From contig VZDJ01007755.1 of assembly GCA_008694505.1 (NCBI GenBank), positions 10,182,334-10,246,333 on the forward strand: DNA of 64,000 nucleotides. The letters are read 5' to 3'. A program made the translations under genes and the position numbers. Positions within the stretch are counted from its first letter, which is position 1; each line of letters begins with the position of its first letter. The notes below the pieces were generated by a model. The model was not told the DNA's origin, made no database searches, and worked only from the letters and a program-made list of their open reading frames with translations. Origin of the DNA: Cyanoderma ruficeps. Taxonomy: Eukaryota > Chordata > Aves > Passeriformes > Timaliidae. Below, in pieces: positions 25,507-35,896 of this stretch.

Positions 25507-26896
25507 ACAAAGGATGAGGAAAAGTCTGAGGTACTTAATGCTTTCTTTACCAGTTTTTAATAGTAAGACCTGTTATTTGCCTGGTATCAAACCTCTGAGC
25601 TGAGAGACAGGGTTGGGAACAGAGTGAAGCCACCATAATCCAAGATGAAATGGTCAGTGATCTGCTGCAGCAGTTAGGCACACGCAGGTTTATGTGGCCA
25701 GATGGGCTCCACCAAAGGATAGTGAGTGGGCTGGCAGAGGTGCTAAGAGAGTCACTTTCCACCATTTGCCATCAGTCCTGGCTAACCAGAGAGGTCTCAG
25801 TTGACAAATATGATGCCCATCTACATGACAGGCTAGAAGGAGGATTGGGGGAACTATAGGCCTGTCAGCCTGACCTGGGGCAGGCCACGGAGCAGATCAT
25901 CTTGAGTTCCAGCCCACACCATGTACATGACAACCACAGAATCAGGCCCAGCCAGCACAGGTTTATGTAAGGCACATCCTGCCTGACCAGCCTGATCTCC
26001 ATTTATGACCAGGTGACCAATCTAGTGGATGAGGGAAAGGCTGTAGATGTTGTCAATCTGGACTTTAGTAAAGCCTTTGGCAGAGCATTCTCCTGGAGAA
26101 ACTGGCTGCTCATGGCTTCAGTGGGTGCACAGCTCACTGGGTAAAACTGGCTGGATGGTGAGGCCCAGAGAATGGTGGTAAATGGAGATACATCCAGTTG
26201 GGGGACAGTCATGACTAGTGTCATCTAGGGCTCAGTGTTGGCGCCAGAACGGTTTAATATTTAATATTGATGATCTGGAAGAGGGGATGATGAAGTGCAC
26301 CCTGAATTCACAGCTGACACCAAGTTGGGTAGGAGTGCTTATCTGCCAGAGAGCAGGAAGGCTCTGCAGTGGGATCTGGATAGGCTGAAGCAATGGACTG
26401 AGGCCAATAACATGAGATTCACAAGACAAAGTTCCAGGTCCTGCACTTTGGTCATAACAACCCCAGACAGCACCATAGGTTGGGGGAAGAGTGGCTGGAA
26501 ACCTACACAAGCTGAACATGATACAGCTTTGCCCAGGCGGCCAAGAAGGCCAAGAGCATCCTGGCCTCTATCAGCAATAGTGTGGCCAGTAGGACCAGGG
26601 CAGGGATTGTCACCCTGTACTCAGCACTGGTGAGGCTGCACCTTGAGTGTCATGTTCAGTTTTGTGCCCCTCCCTCCAACAAGGACATTGAGGTGCTGGG
26701 CCATGTCCAGAAAAGGGAAACATGGTCGGAAAAGGGTCTGGAGCACAAGTTCTGTGAAGAGCAGCTGAGGGAGATGAGGTTGTTTAGCCTGGAGAAAGGA
26801 AGGCTCAGGGGAGATCTTATTGCTCTCCACAACCACCTGAAATGAGGCCGTAGCCAGGTGGGAGTTGGCCTCTTCTCCCAAGTAAAAAGTGACAAT
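25507..26896 (+). mobile_element. CR1 LINE with degenerate ORF2 (reverse transcriptase) and missing 3' end
   Basis: Broken frames across this stretch read as CR1 ORF2. Near 25509 is KDEEKSEVLNAFFTSF, the linker before the reverse transcriptase. Near 25850 is NYRPVSLT. At about 26000-26085 is DQVTNLVDEGKAVDVVNLDF followed by SKAF. At 26280-26400 is DLEEGMM, then TADTKLG in place of the catalytic FADDTKLG, then [17 protein letters not shown]. At 26582-26845 is the ORF2 C-terminal part with [20 protein letters not shown] and [14 protein letters not shown]. Stops, frameshifts and internal losses make it inactive. It ends at about 26896, after the GGGAGTTGGCCTCTTCTCCC block, without the usual 3' terminal repeats. 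It lies antisense in the intron between exons F and G. Confidence 0.93.
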
Positions 26897-27528
26897 GCAT
26901 CAGTAAAATTAAACCTGCTGATTTACATTCTTTTTAATCTTAAATCTCATTTTTTTCTTACTGATATCTTCTATAATATAAATATTACAAAAATTAAGTA
27001 CACCTATTTTTCTAGAGTGTGCATTTGTGTCAAGCTTTACCAATTTGAATTTTACTTTTACATATATGTTAATATATCTTATATGTATATTAAACAAAAT
27101 TTCATAATAAATTTCATGTTAGCTGAGCAGCAGGTTTTTCATAGGTAGTTCAATTATTTAAAACGCTGAATCTCTGGTGAAAAATTCCATAGATTCAAAA
27201 AAATAAATAAATTATTGGCTAGGAATACTATGCAAGGATGTTGTTTTGAACATCGGGAATTTTTAATGTTTTCTCTCTGCTTTTGGGAACCTTTCCTCAC
27301 CTGTGATTAAAATTTGGGAAAAAGATGAAATGCAGTAAAAATTCAGACATAGACTGTAGGCCTAGATATGGTGACAACAAAAATGTTAACCCTACCTTCA
27401 GACTGCATAACTCTGTGAACTGTTGACAAAAGACCAAAACCAGTCTTGTCTACTCCAAGTTCGAAGTCAAAAGCCTCCTTTATGTGAATTAACAAGACTA
27501 TAAATTAAGAAAAACTATGGCTGTAAGT

Positions 27529-28612
27529 CACAGAATCATGGAATGTCTGAGTTGGACAGGACCCACAAGGGTCAAGTGTAACTCCTGGCCCCGCACAGGA
27601 CATTGCCAACAATCTCACCATGTTCCTGGGAGTTTTGTCAACCTCTTCTTGCCCTATGTCAGGCTAATGCTGTGACCACTTCCCTGGGGAGCCTGTCACA
27701 GTGCTCAACTATCCTCTAAGCAAAGAACCTTTTCATATTATCCAACCTAAACCTTGCAGACACAGCATTCCCTTGGATCCAATCACTAGTCACCACAGAG
27801 AAGTAATCAGTGTCTGCCTCTCTTCTCCCCCTCACAAGAAAGTTGTAGAGTGCGATGATGTCTCCCCTCAGTCTTCTTCAGGCTGAGCAGACCAAGTGAC
27901 CTCAGCCTCTCCTCTACAGCTTCTCCTCCAGACCCTTTTCACCATCTTGGCTGACCTCCTTTGGAGCTCTCTAACAGCTCTGTATCTGTTTTATATTATG
28001 GTGCCCAAAACTGCCCCCAGCACTCGAGGTGAGGCCGCCCCAGTGCAGAGCAGAGCAGGACAATCTCCTCCCTTGCCCAGCTGGTGATGCTGTGCCTGAC
28101 GGCCCCCAGGACAGGGTCAGCTCTCCTGGCTGCCAGGGCACTGCTGACTCACATTTAACTTTCCACCAACCAGGACCCGCAGGTCCCTTTCTGTGACAGT
28201 GCTTACCAGCTCCTCATGCCCCAGTCTGTCTGTACATCCAGAGGCTGCCCCTCCCAGGTGCAGAATCCAGCTCTTGCCGTTGTTAAAATTCATATGGTCA
28301 GCAGCATCTCAGCTGCTCAAATTTGTTGAGGTCTCTCTGTAAAGCCTCTCTGCCTTAGCAGGAGCTGAAAGTTCCTCCAAATTTTTGTATCATCCGCAAA
28401 CTTATTTAGCATCCCTTTGAGTCCTGAACCCAAGTCATTGATCAAAATGTTGATGACCACTAGGCCTAGGATACAGCCCTGCAGAACCCCACTAGTGACC
28501 AGTCATCAGTCTAAATTAACTCTGTTCACTACAACTCTTTGTGTCCAACCAGGAGCTAGTTGCTCATCGATCATGTTTATCCAGCTGTCATATTTCCTTC
28601 TGGGAAATATTC
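27529..28612 (-). mobile_element. CR1 LINE, minus strand, 5' truncated within reverse transcriptase
   Basis: The plus strand begins CACAGAATCATGGAATGTCT, the reverse complement of a CR1 3' end. Read on the minus strand from 28612, the sequence gives QLAPGWTQRVVVN, then stops, then GVLQGCILGLVVINILINDL and KFADDTKIW near 28384-28404, so the reverse-transcriptase FADD signature is still readable here. The C-terminal region and 3' untranslated region follow. It has several stops. It is in the same transcriptional sense as SNTG1 and faces the plus-strand CR1 640 bp to its left. The 5' boundary near 28612 is approximate. Confidence 0.92.
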
Positions 28613-29000
28613 TGAGAAAAAGGAAGACTTGTGGCATAAGAGTTGTACATAACTTAGGAATTCATACAGAGAGCTCCTTTGGTTTTATGAAGAACTCAGT
28701 TCCCATGACAAAGGGGACATCTAATACCACATCTTGGTCTTCACTAGAAAATTTAATTTAGGGTGAATTATAGACTCGTGATTCCAGATTACATTATTTA
28801 AACTGAAAGAGAAACACTTGGTTTCAGTAAATTATTATCAGTTCAAATGGAAAGTACAGCTTATCTAGATCAGTTTTGACATCTGCAAAAAAAGAATTCA
28901 CAAATGAAAGCATGTTTTTTATCATAAAAGCAAAATTAGAATTGTAGCATCAAGTTGAATAAATCAGTTTAGGATCTACTGCCATAATCTTTTTACCCTA

Positions 29001-29020
29001 CATACATGCATACATACATG
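29001..29020. repeat. (CATA/CATG)n short tetranucleotide repeat
   Basis: CATACATGCATACATACATG: five tetranucleotide units with C/A exchange in two of them, in the intron between exons F and G. Confidence 0.85.
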
Positions 29021-30047
29021 CCTATATAGACTCCTGAGATAAGTCTGCTTTTGTCGCTGCTGCACAAGTTACATATATTTTTATTGTTATTTGATATCAA
29101 TTTTATTGGTCTTATGTATTTATAAATTCGGCTCACTAAAATGTTGTTTAATTCTGAAGGATTTTCCAGATTATAATTGTTTTTAGATCAGTGATATTGA
29201 TATTTAACTCTGTGGGTTACTATGGAAAATTTTTAATAGAAAAATATGAGAATACAATAAAACAAGATGGAAATTAGAAATGGCTGCTCAGTATGGCTTA
29301 CATTTCAGGATTTAAAATATTTTTTAAAAAATTATGATCTATATTGTTTTATTTATTCTGTGCATTTTCTATTTTCATCACAAAGCCAAATGCTGAGGAA
29401 AAAAAAAACCTTTAGAACTGTATAAAATAAAGGAAATTTTTCATTTTCTGGCTAAGAAAAAATTTTAAAGTCCCTTGTTGCACTTCAAAGGCATCTTTTA
29501 GTAAATATCTGATCAGACATCTGTAGCATTTTATCCCAGACACACTCTGCTCCATAATTTTATCCCACTTCGGGTAAGATTTTAAGTACACATTACTTAA
29601 TGTGTAAAACACCCTCACCTTAAAAGTAGGCAAAAACATGCACCTAATTATCTTTTGCCAAAAGCTTTAGAAACTGCATGCAACATAGGTAATGGAAAAT
29701 ATTATCAAAAACTTTTCTTCCTTTTTTATAAATAGATATATTTTCATTTTAAGAATTTTAATTCCTATGTAAAGAAAAAAATGTAGAAGGAAAATATTTT
29801 GCAAAATCCTTACTGCCAAAGTAAACAGTAATCACAAGTGTCAAGGCACAATCTCAGATGTAATAATTTGTCACAGTTTAATTCCCAGCCATAATTTCTG
29901 GCTACTCTTTTTCCCTCTACAGAACTGTCTCTCTCCAGAGTTAGCTACAGCTCCTCCCAGTTAATGTTCTTTATTTGTACTTCCACTCAGTTATTATACT
30001 ATAATTATTCTTCTGTGTAATTCCATCAAGAAGATTCAAGCTCTTAC

Positions 30048-30130
30048 CGTGTTGTTGGGGTGGTAATTGAGATGCAAACCACTGTCACACAGGGGAGAGG
30101 ATGTGCCACTGCTTTGGTCACTGGGGGCAC
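30048..30130 (-). CDS. SNTG1: SNTG1 exon F: Ser-rich linker after the PDZ domain
   Basis: This 83-nt exon starts with GT, completing the Cys codon from exon E, then has 27 codons. It begins APSDQSSGTSSPLCDSGLHL and ends NYHPNNT in phase 0. It is the flexible Ser- and Asn-rich linker between the PDZ domain and the second half of the split PH region in gamma-syntrophins. The acceptor is TTTGTATTAG, somewhat weaker than the other exons' acceptors, and the donor is ACG|GTAAGA. No long open frame covers it. Identification is by exact phase fit and close similarity to the human linker. Confidence 0.95.
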
Positions 30131-31550
30131 CTAATACAAATACAAATGCACAAGAAAATTCTTCATTAATCCCTGATGACATCATTCAAATTTGTATACG
30201 TATGTATGCATTCTCCCCACACCCAAACAACTTCTATCATATATAACATTCATTTACTTTCTCTGTTCAGCCAGTATTTGTCTTCTGTCTTGATTGGAAT
30301 GCCTTTGTAACCTAAACGGAGGCTCAAGAAAACCTTTCCCAGTGCTTTGATTAAAAAAGGTTACTGTCAGCTTGTTAAGAAAAAAAATCCCTCAACATTT
30401 CTTTCAAATTTGACAACAAAAGGGAAGTGTGAACCTTCTCTGTTGGTTTTTTACTTGAAGGAACTTGTCAGATAACCCTTTTGTTAATCTCAGTGGAGTT
30501 TACTGTTCTAAATGTTCTTGTAATGGTTTAGAAAATTACAGTGCTACGCCTTAAATGTGACATGAGAGGATCCTTGCAAATGCTCATTCTTGTGCATCAC
30601 TCAGGCTACTCTGTGGTACCACAGCCACACACAGGGACAAAGGTGCTGGAACACATTATTATTTAGGAACACAGTGTTCCAATTTTTTTCTTGTTTCATT
30701 TAAATTTAATACATAGGCAAAAGAAAAAGACAATATTCCATCAAATGTTTGTATAAAATGCTATTTCACCACTTTGATTATTTAATTCCTACTAACTTAA
30801 AATCAAGGGCTCGAAGTATTGAAATCCAATATTTATTGTTTTGTTACTTAAGACTCAAGCAATTTAGTTCACTCTCTTAGGGAGAAAAAAGCTGGAGGAG
30901 AGCAGAGGTGGCAAAAGGCACAGGCTGATATATAAATATGGTTAGACATGCTGCAATTGTCTATAATTATGCATCCACACTTACAATTTAATATAATTAA
31001 AGGAAGACAGCTGTGTCCATATGACTCTCATGGGGCTAGTTCACTAAAACTCCATTTGGACTTAAACAAAATACTTATCATTCCAGAGTAATTTATTCTT
31101 CGTAGACAGACATCTCCACCAAAGTCTTTGAATTTTAAACAGCAAAGTTAAGTCCTCTTAATTTATATACACAATGCCATTTTCACATTTACAAGAAAAA
31201 ACTCCACGTGACTAAAATACTAGCTGATGCTGCCTGAAAATCTGATTGTAAATACTCTGCACCAGGATGCGAGCTATTGAAAACTAATGTAATTCTACGG
31301 TTTTACCTGCAACTTTACTGATTCACAGCAGCCAAATGCCTGGTTATCTGTTTTTCAACCATAGACAGGAATCTTTCTCCTGAGGTCAATGTTAACACAA
31401 GCCCCGGCAATAGGAGCAACTCGTATTTAGGCAGTAATGATGATTGTGAAAGCTGCTGTCAATCACCCTTAATGCACAGTAGTTTCAGAAGCTGCAAGTG
31501 TTCATGGGTATTGAATTGAGGGTTCTTTTGGCCAAGTAATAAAGGCTTAC
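30131..31550. other. SNTG1: Intron between SNTG1 exons E and F
   Basis: 1420 bp with a GTAAGC donor and a TATTAG acceptor on the minus strand. No repeat or other gene was recognised. Confidence 0.88.
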
Positions 31551-31653
31551 ATGCACAGTCTTCATTCAGTGGCAGTTTGAGAAAAGCAGGTGCTCTTTTC
31601 AGAAAGGACACTGTTAGGGTCACTTCTTCCCCTGCATTGCGAAGGACCTGTAC
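31551..31653 (-). CDS. SNTG1: SNTG1 exon E: end of PDZ domain and following linker
   Basis: This 103-nt exon (34 codons plus 1 nt) begins VQVLRNAGEEVTLTVSFLKR and continues through APAFLKLPLN to EDCA, plus the first base of a Cys codon. It completes the PDZ second helix (VVQVLRNAG) and the last strand (VTLTVSFLK). The acceptor is TTTCTTTTCCAG. A second AG lies six bases into the exon (GTACAG), so an alternative start skipping Val-Gln is possible. The donor is CAT|GTAAGC. The open frame continues past the donor into KPLLLGQKN, which is intron. It matches the remembered human sequence closely. Confidence 0.96.
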
Positions 31654-33217
31654 CTGGAAAAGAAATACAAGCAGACACCTTGAAATAAATCTATGACCAA
31701 ATGCAATAGAAAATGTAAGCAACACCACACAGCTTTCCCACACCAGAACATAACTGTTTAGCAGTTCATTGCAATTACATTTCTTTGAGAAGAAAGGAAA
31801 ACGTAAAGCTTGCTATGTGCTTGTCTACTGTGTTTCTAGCCACACATACAGTTAATGGGGTGAGTGGAGCATTAGCCTCCTATATCAGTACTGGCTTTCA
31901 CCTGTGCTGTTGCAGAACTTGCTCCCTGAAACTATCCAGCTATGTAACTCCTTCTTTCAGGTCTGGAATCATCCCCCCTTGCACACATTTGTTTAAAAAA
32001 ATAAATATCTATTTTCTCTATGCATGTATATATTTCCTCTTTTCTTATAGATCCTCAGCCAAAACAACAGCAGTAGTTTCCACAGCTGTGCCATAATCCT
32101 ATGAGCAAGTCTTTCCAACATCCAGTGTTAAATTTAGCTGAAGCGCTCCGGCATGGTTGAGAGACCTAATCTTCATCACAGACACAGAGGAAAAGAACCT
32201 ATTTTAAGCCTTAAATCTTAGATAAGCACAAGCTTAGGTTTTGCCAAAGGGCTTGCATTTTGGACACAGAATGGGCAAAGCACCTATCCAGCTGTGAATA
32301 CTTTCAGCCTTCCTGTACTCTCCCATAGTTACTCCTTTGGCTTTTGTTCATCTTTAGCTTTTGTGGGGTACAGCTGTAGACACCCCAAACATACACGAGA
32401 GTGAGGGACTCCAGGCATCTCTCAAGAGTAGCAGTAACGAGGCAAAAAAGCAACTAAGCGAAATGCTGTGTTAAATTGCTGGGGAGGAACGTTTGAATCG
32501 GCTTATAACATGAGAGCCAAGAAGAATCAGATCTGTTTCAGAGAACAACCATTTCCTGTTTTGGCTCTGTAACTTCAAAACTCTTCAAGGGCTGATTTAA
32601 TTTGGGCTCACAATGACAGAAGATTGCACCATGCCTCTCTCTGAGTGACTGTGTTCATACTGTGCACAGAGCCAGCTCACAGGCAGTCACATTCAGAGGG
32701 TTGTTACACAGTGAGACATTAGGCAAACATTTTAAACTAGCATATATCTGCTCCCTTTCTCCTGTGTAGCTGTAACCCTTCCGTCACGCTGCTGCTTGTG
32801 AGAAAGCCTTGTAAATAATTTATGAAGCGTTGCTATTCTTTAATTATGCCTGTCAGTAACCTACTCAATAGATTTATTTACATGCATGCGTATAACTATA
32901 CATTAGGATGCTTTCACATGGAATTACTACATCATGCTGTTAACTTAAAGCAATTCTTCAGGAAAAGATGTCAACTTTGCCTTGAAACACAATATTTCCT
33001 ACTCCATTCTGGTTGCCACAGAGAACTAACAATATGATGACAGAGTATTTGATTCAGTAACTGAAATTTTAGGGTCTTTATTGTTTAAAATAGCATAGTG
33101 GTTGCCAATGTACATTTTGCAGTTTAGTATGTATTTATATGTATGTGTGCAGATAAACACAGAAACATCACAGCAGTTTTAATTAACCTATACTGCATAC
33201 CAAAATCTTCTCCTGTA

Positions 33218-33246
33218 ATCATAGAATTATTTAGGTCGAAACATGA
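33218..33246 (-). mobile_element. Possible short CR1 3' end remnant
   Basis: AATCATAGAATTATTTAGGTCGAAA resembles the reverse complement of a CR1 3' end, in which AATCATAGAATCATTTAGGTTGGAA is common. Only about 29 bp are recognisable and there is no clear continuation to the right, so chance is possible. Confidence 0.4.
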
Positions 33247-34408
33247 GTCTCTTTGATGAACAGTTCCCAGTTCTGATGCATTTTCTATCTTAATATTTGT
33301 AAGCAGCAATTATTTCATAGAAAGATGACTTGTAATGTGCAAAAAAAAGTAGACCAAGACTCTGAAGTCCTGAATTCAACCAGAGAAATCATCCTACAGC
33401 CTCAGCTTCCATAGAAAAGTCATTCTTTTCTCTCTTATGTAGTAGTCACGCAGTTCAGAGTAGTCAGAGCCAAAACAGAAACTTACAGGTATGTACTCGG
33501 TATTGTTTCGGCAGGAGTGGACAGACAAAGGGCAGGAAAATACAGCTACTCTCTGCTGTTTAAAAAGGTATTTCTTTTTACTCAGGAACAGGGAGCAAAT
33601 AAGTGAAGAAGTTACACCATTACTAACTTTAATTTATAAAGTCACCTTTTAAGATAAGAATAAGTGGGTATCATCTGTGAAAGAAGCTGAGACAGTAACT
33701 GCCCTAAATCGTTCTTCCAGGAGACTACATGATTTCACTTGATAATATATTGCTTTGTAAAGCCTGTAAGAGGCCATAAGTAGCCTACTGTGACTTTTTT
33801 CTCTAACCTCTCTCTCCCTCAAACCTCTTTATCTCAAAGGATGAAAACTTTAAGCTGAAACACATTTCAGTTGAAGTCAGCAATACTTATATCAGTGAAT
33901 TGTATTTTGGAGTGTATGAAGCACATAATCCAGAAAGTGACTACATTTTGACATGCAGAATAAAGACTAAAGAGAGGTAAAAGAATAAAAGAGAAAACTA
34001 CTAGGTAATGTTTGCAACAAAGAGCAGATGAGTTATCGATCCCATTTTGCTTACTTTCTAGTCATTAACAAAGCCATTCTGGGAAATAAGGTTAGGTGAA
34101 GAAAATGAAAATTTTAATTACTTTATTGTCTTTTTCCAGCTTTCAGTTGAAAGCTTTACTGTTATTTTACATTCTTTGTATTTACTCTACATAAGAAATG
34201 AACAATCAAATTATAAAAGATAATGCTAGCCACAAATAACAGTCTGTAGCAGTATTGAATTTAAATTAGGGCTTCATTCCTACTGTGTATAAATGGTTAA
34301 CAAAAATCAGTATTACTGAAACATAAGTAAAGAGATTTTCAGTTCATTCCTGCTAACAGAGAAGCCATCTCTAAATCTGCATAAAATAAAAATATTTAAA
34401 ACATTTTG

Positions 34409-35041
34409 CAGTCCTAGTTGATGGCAAGTCGCCAGTGCCCTGGAAGCCAGGAGGGCCAACCCTGTCCTGAGGTGCATCAGGCACAGCATCACCAGCCAGG
34501 CAAGGGAGGGGATTGTCCTGCTCTCTCTGCACTGGGGCAGCCTCACCCCCAGTGCTGGGGCCAGTGTAGGGCACCACAATATAAAAAAGCACCAAGCTAT
34601 TAGAGACTGTCTAAATGAAAGCCATGAGGATGGTGAAGGAGGTGAAACCTTACAAGGAGCGGCTGAGGTCACTTGGTATGTTCAGCCTGAAGGTGAGGAG
34701 ACTGAGGGGAGACCTCACTGCAGTCTGCAACACCTTCAGCACAGGAAGAGGAGGGACAGGTACCAATGTCTTCATCCCCAGGTTCAGTGACAGGACTCGA
34801 GAAAACAGCACGAAACTGAGTCAGGGGAGGTTTAGTTTGGATATCAGGAAAAGGTTTTACACCCAGACAGTGATTGAACACTGCAAAAAGTTCCTCAGGG
34901 AAGTGGTCACAGCACCAAGCCTGACAGAGTTCAACAAGTGTTTAGACAACACCTTGAGGCACATGGTGTGATCCTTGGGGTGTCTTGGGCATATTCTTGA
35001 AGGGTCCCTTTCAACACAGCATATTCTATCATTCTATGATT
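34409..35041 (+). mobile_element. CR1 LINE 3' fragment with intact terminal repeats
   Basis: This copy has the CR1 C-terminal and 3' untranslated blocks: AGTGCCCTGGAAGCCAGGAG, the GGGAGGGGATTGTCCTGCTC block, GTGAGGAGACTGAGGGGAGA and GGTTTTACACCCAGACAGTG. It ends with CATTCTATCATTCTATGATT, the canonical CR1 3' tandem octamer. It is less diverged at its 3' end than the copy at 4303. Three short frames in the stretch are remnants or shadows of the element. It lies antisense in the 19.5 kb intron between exons D and E. Confidence 0.92.
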
Positions 35042-35877
35042 TTCCCTGGTATGTGAAAAGATGTAAACAGACCCAACTTACAGAAAGTGAACAAGAAACT
35101 TATTTTTGAAGGAATACTAATTTCGATTAAATATAAAAACATGTTTTCAAATATTTCAAAACAACAATGCAGCAACTTCCTAAGATGATTTTTATCATAT
35201 ATGAAGAGTTTGGCAAAGGTGAGAAAAATTCCCAGTGCTAAATCTAGGGAATATTTGTATGACAAAAATTTAACTCAGTAGTAGACCTAATATTTCTAAT
35301 TTCTAACTAGATTATATATTCCCATTGTATGCCATGGACAAATTCCCTTCAGAAGAGATCTGGCAATTTCTAAAGCAATGCAGTCTAAATTGCAGAAAAT
35401 GAGTGACCAGACACCATTAAAAAGTTTTGCTTATTGTCTGTACCATTGAAAGGTAATGATCTGTTTTGTTTCCAGAGGCTATAAACCATGCATTCAATAT
35501 GCATATTTTTGGTGGTAGTTGTTGTTTTTAATATTTTTGAGATTTTCTATAAAGCCTTAGATTTTAGGCATATGAATTTACCTATGTCAACTTTCAATTT
35601 TTTTAGTTAAAAATGAATAATAGTAACACTTACTATGATGATACAGAAGTTGTATGGATTAAATAGTGAAAAGCTATTTAGTACTGCTGTTACTACTTAA
35701 TTTAGCTTTATTTTTTAATTTCAACTAGTGAGTAATACCAGATATTCATTTGTTGGTACACAGTATCTAACAAAGTCATGCCTGTAACAGGAAGAAGCCT
35801 GGACACTGAAAAATCTTAACATCTCCTCATCAACATTATGGCTATATATATTAAATTCCTGCTGCTGTTTTAAAAAT

Positions 35878-35896
35878 CATATATATATATATATTT
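35878..35896. repeat. (TA)n microsatellite
   Basis: About nine AT dinucleotides in an AT-rich part of the 19.5 kb intron. Confidence 0.95.

Larger units (their letters stand above)
24858..30047. other. SNTG1: Intron between SNTG1 exons F and G
   Basis: 5190 bp. About half is CR1 (25507-26896 and 27529-28612), plus the AAAATTGTC minisatellite at 25160. The remaining sequence (26897-27528 and 28613-30047) is very AT-rich and shows nothing recognisable. Confidence 0.85.

Noticed and set aside
26232..26895. Several overlapping open frames on both strands
   Set aside because: They are fragments or antisense shadows of the CR1 ORF2 remnant.
27701..28761. Plus-strand open frames of 61-114 codons
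   Set aside because: They are antisense to the minus-strand CR1 copy, or run off its truncated 5' end.
31459..31550. Continuation of the exon E frame (KPLLLGQKN...)
   Set aside because: Lies after a GTAAGC donor; exon F supplies the matching Cys codon and the expected linker.
34313..34971. Open frames of up to 119 codons on both strands
   Set aside because: They translate CR1 3' sequence and are not host genes.
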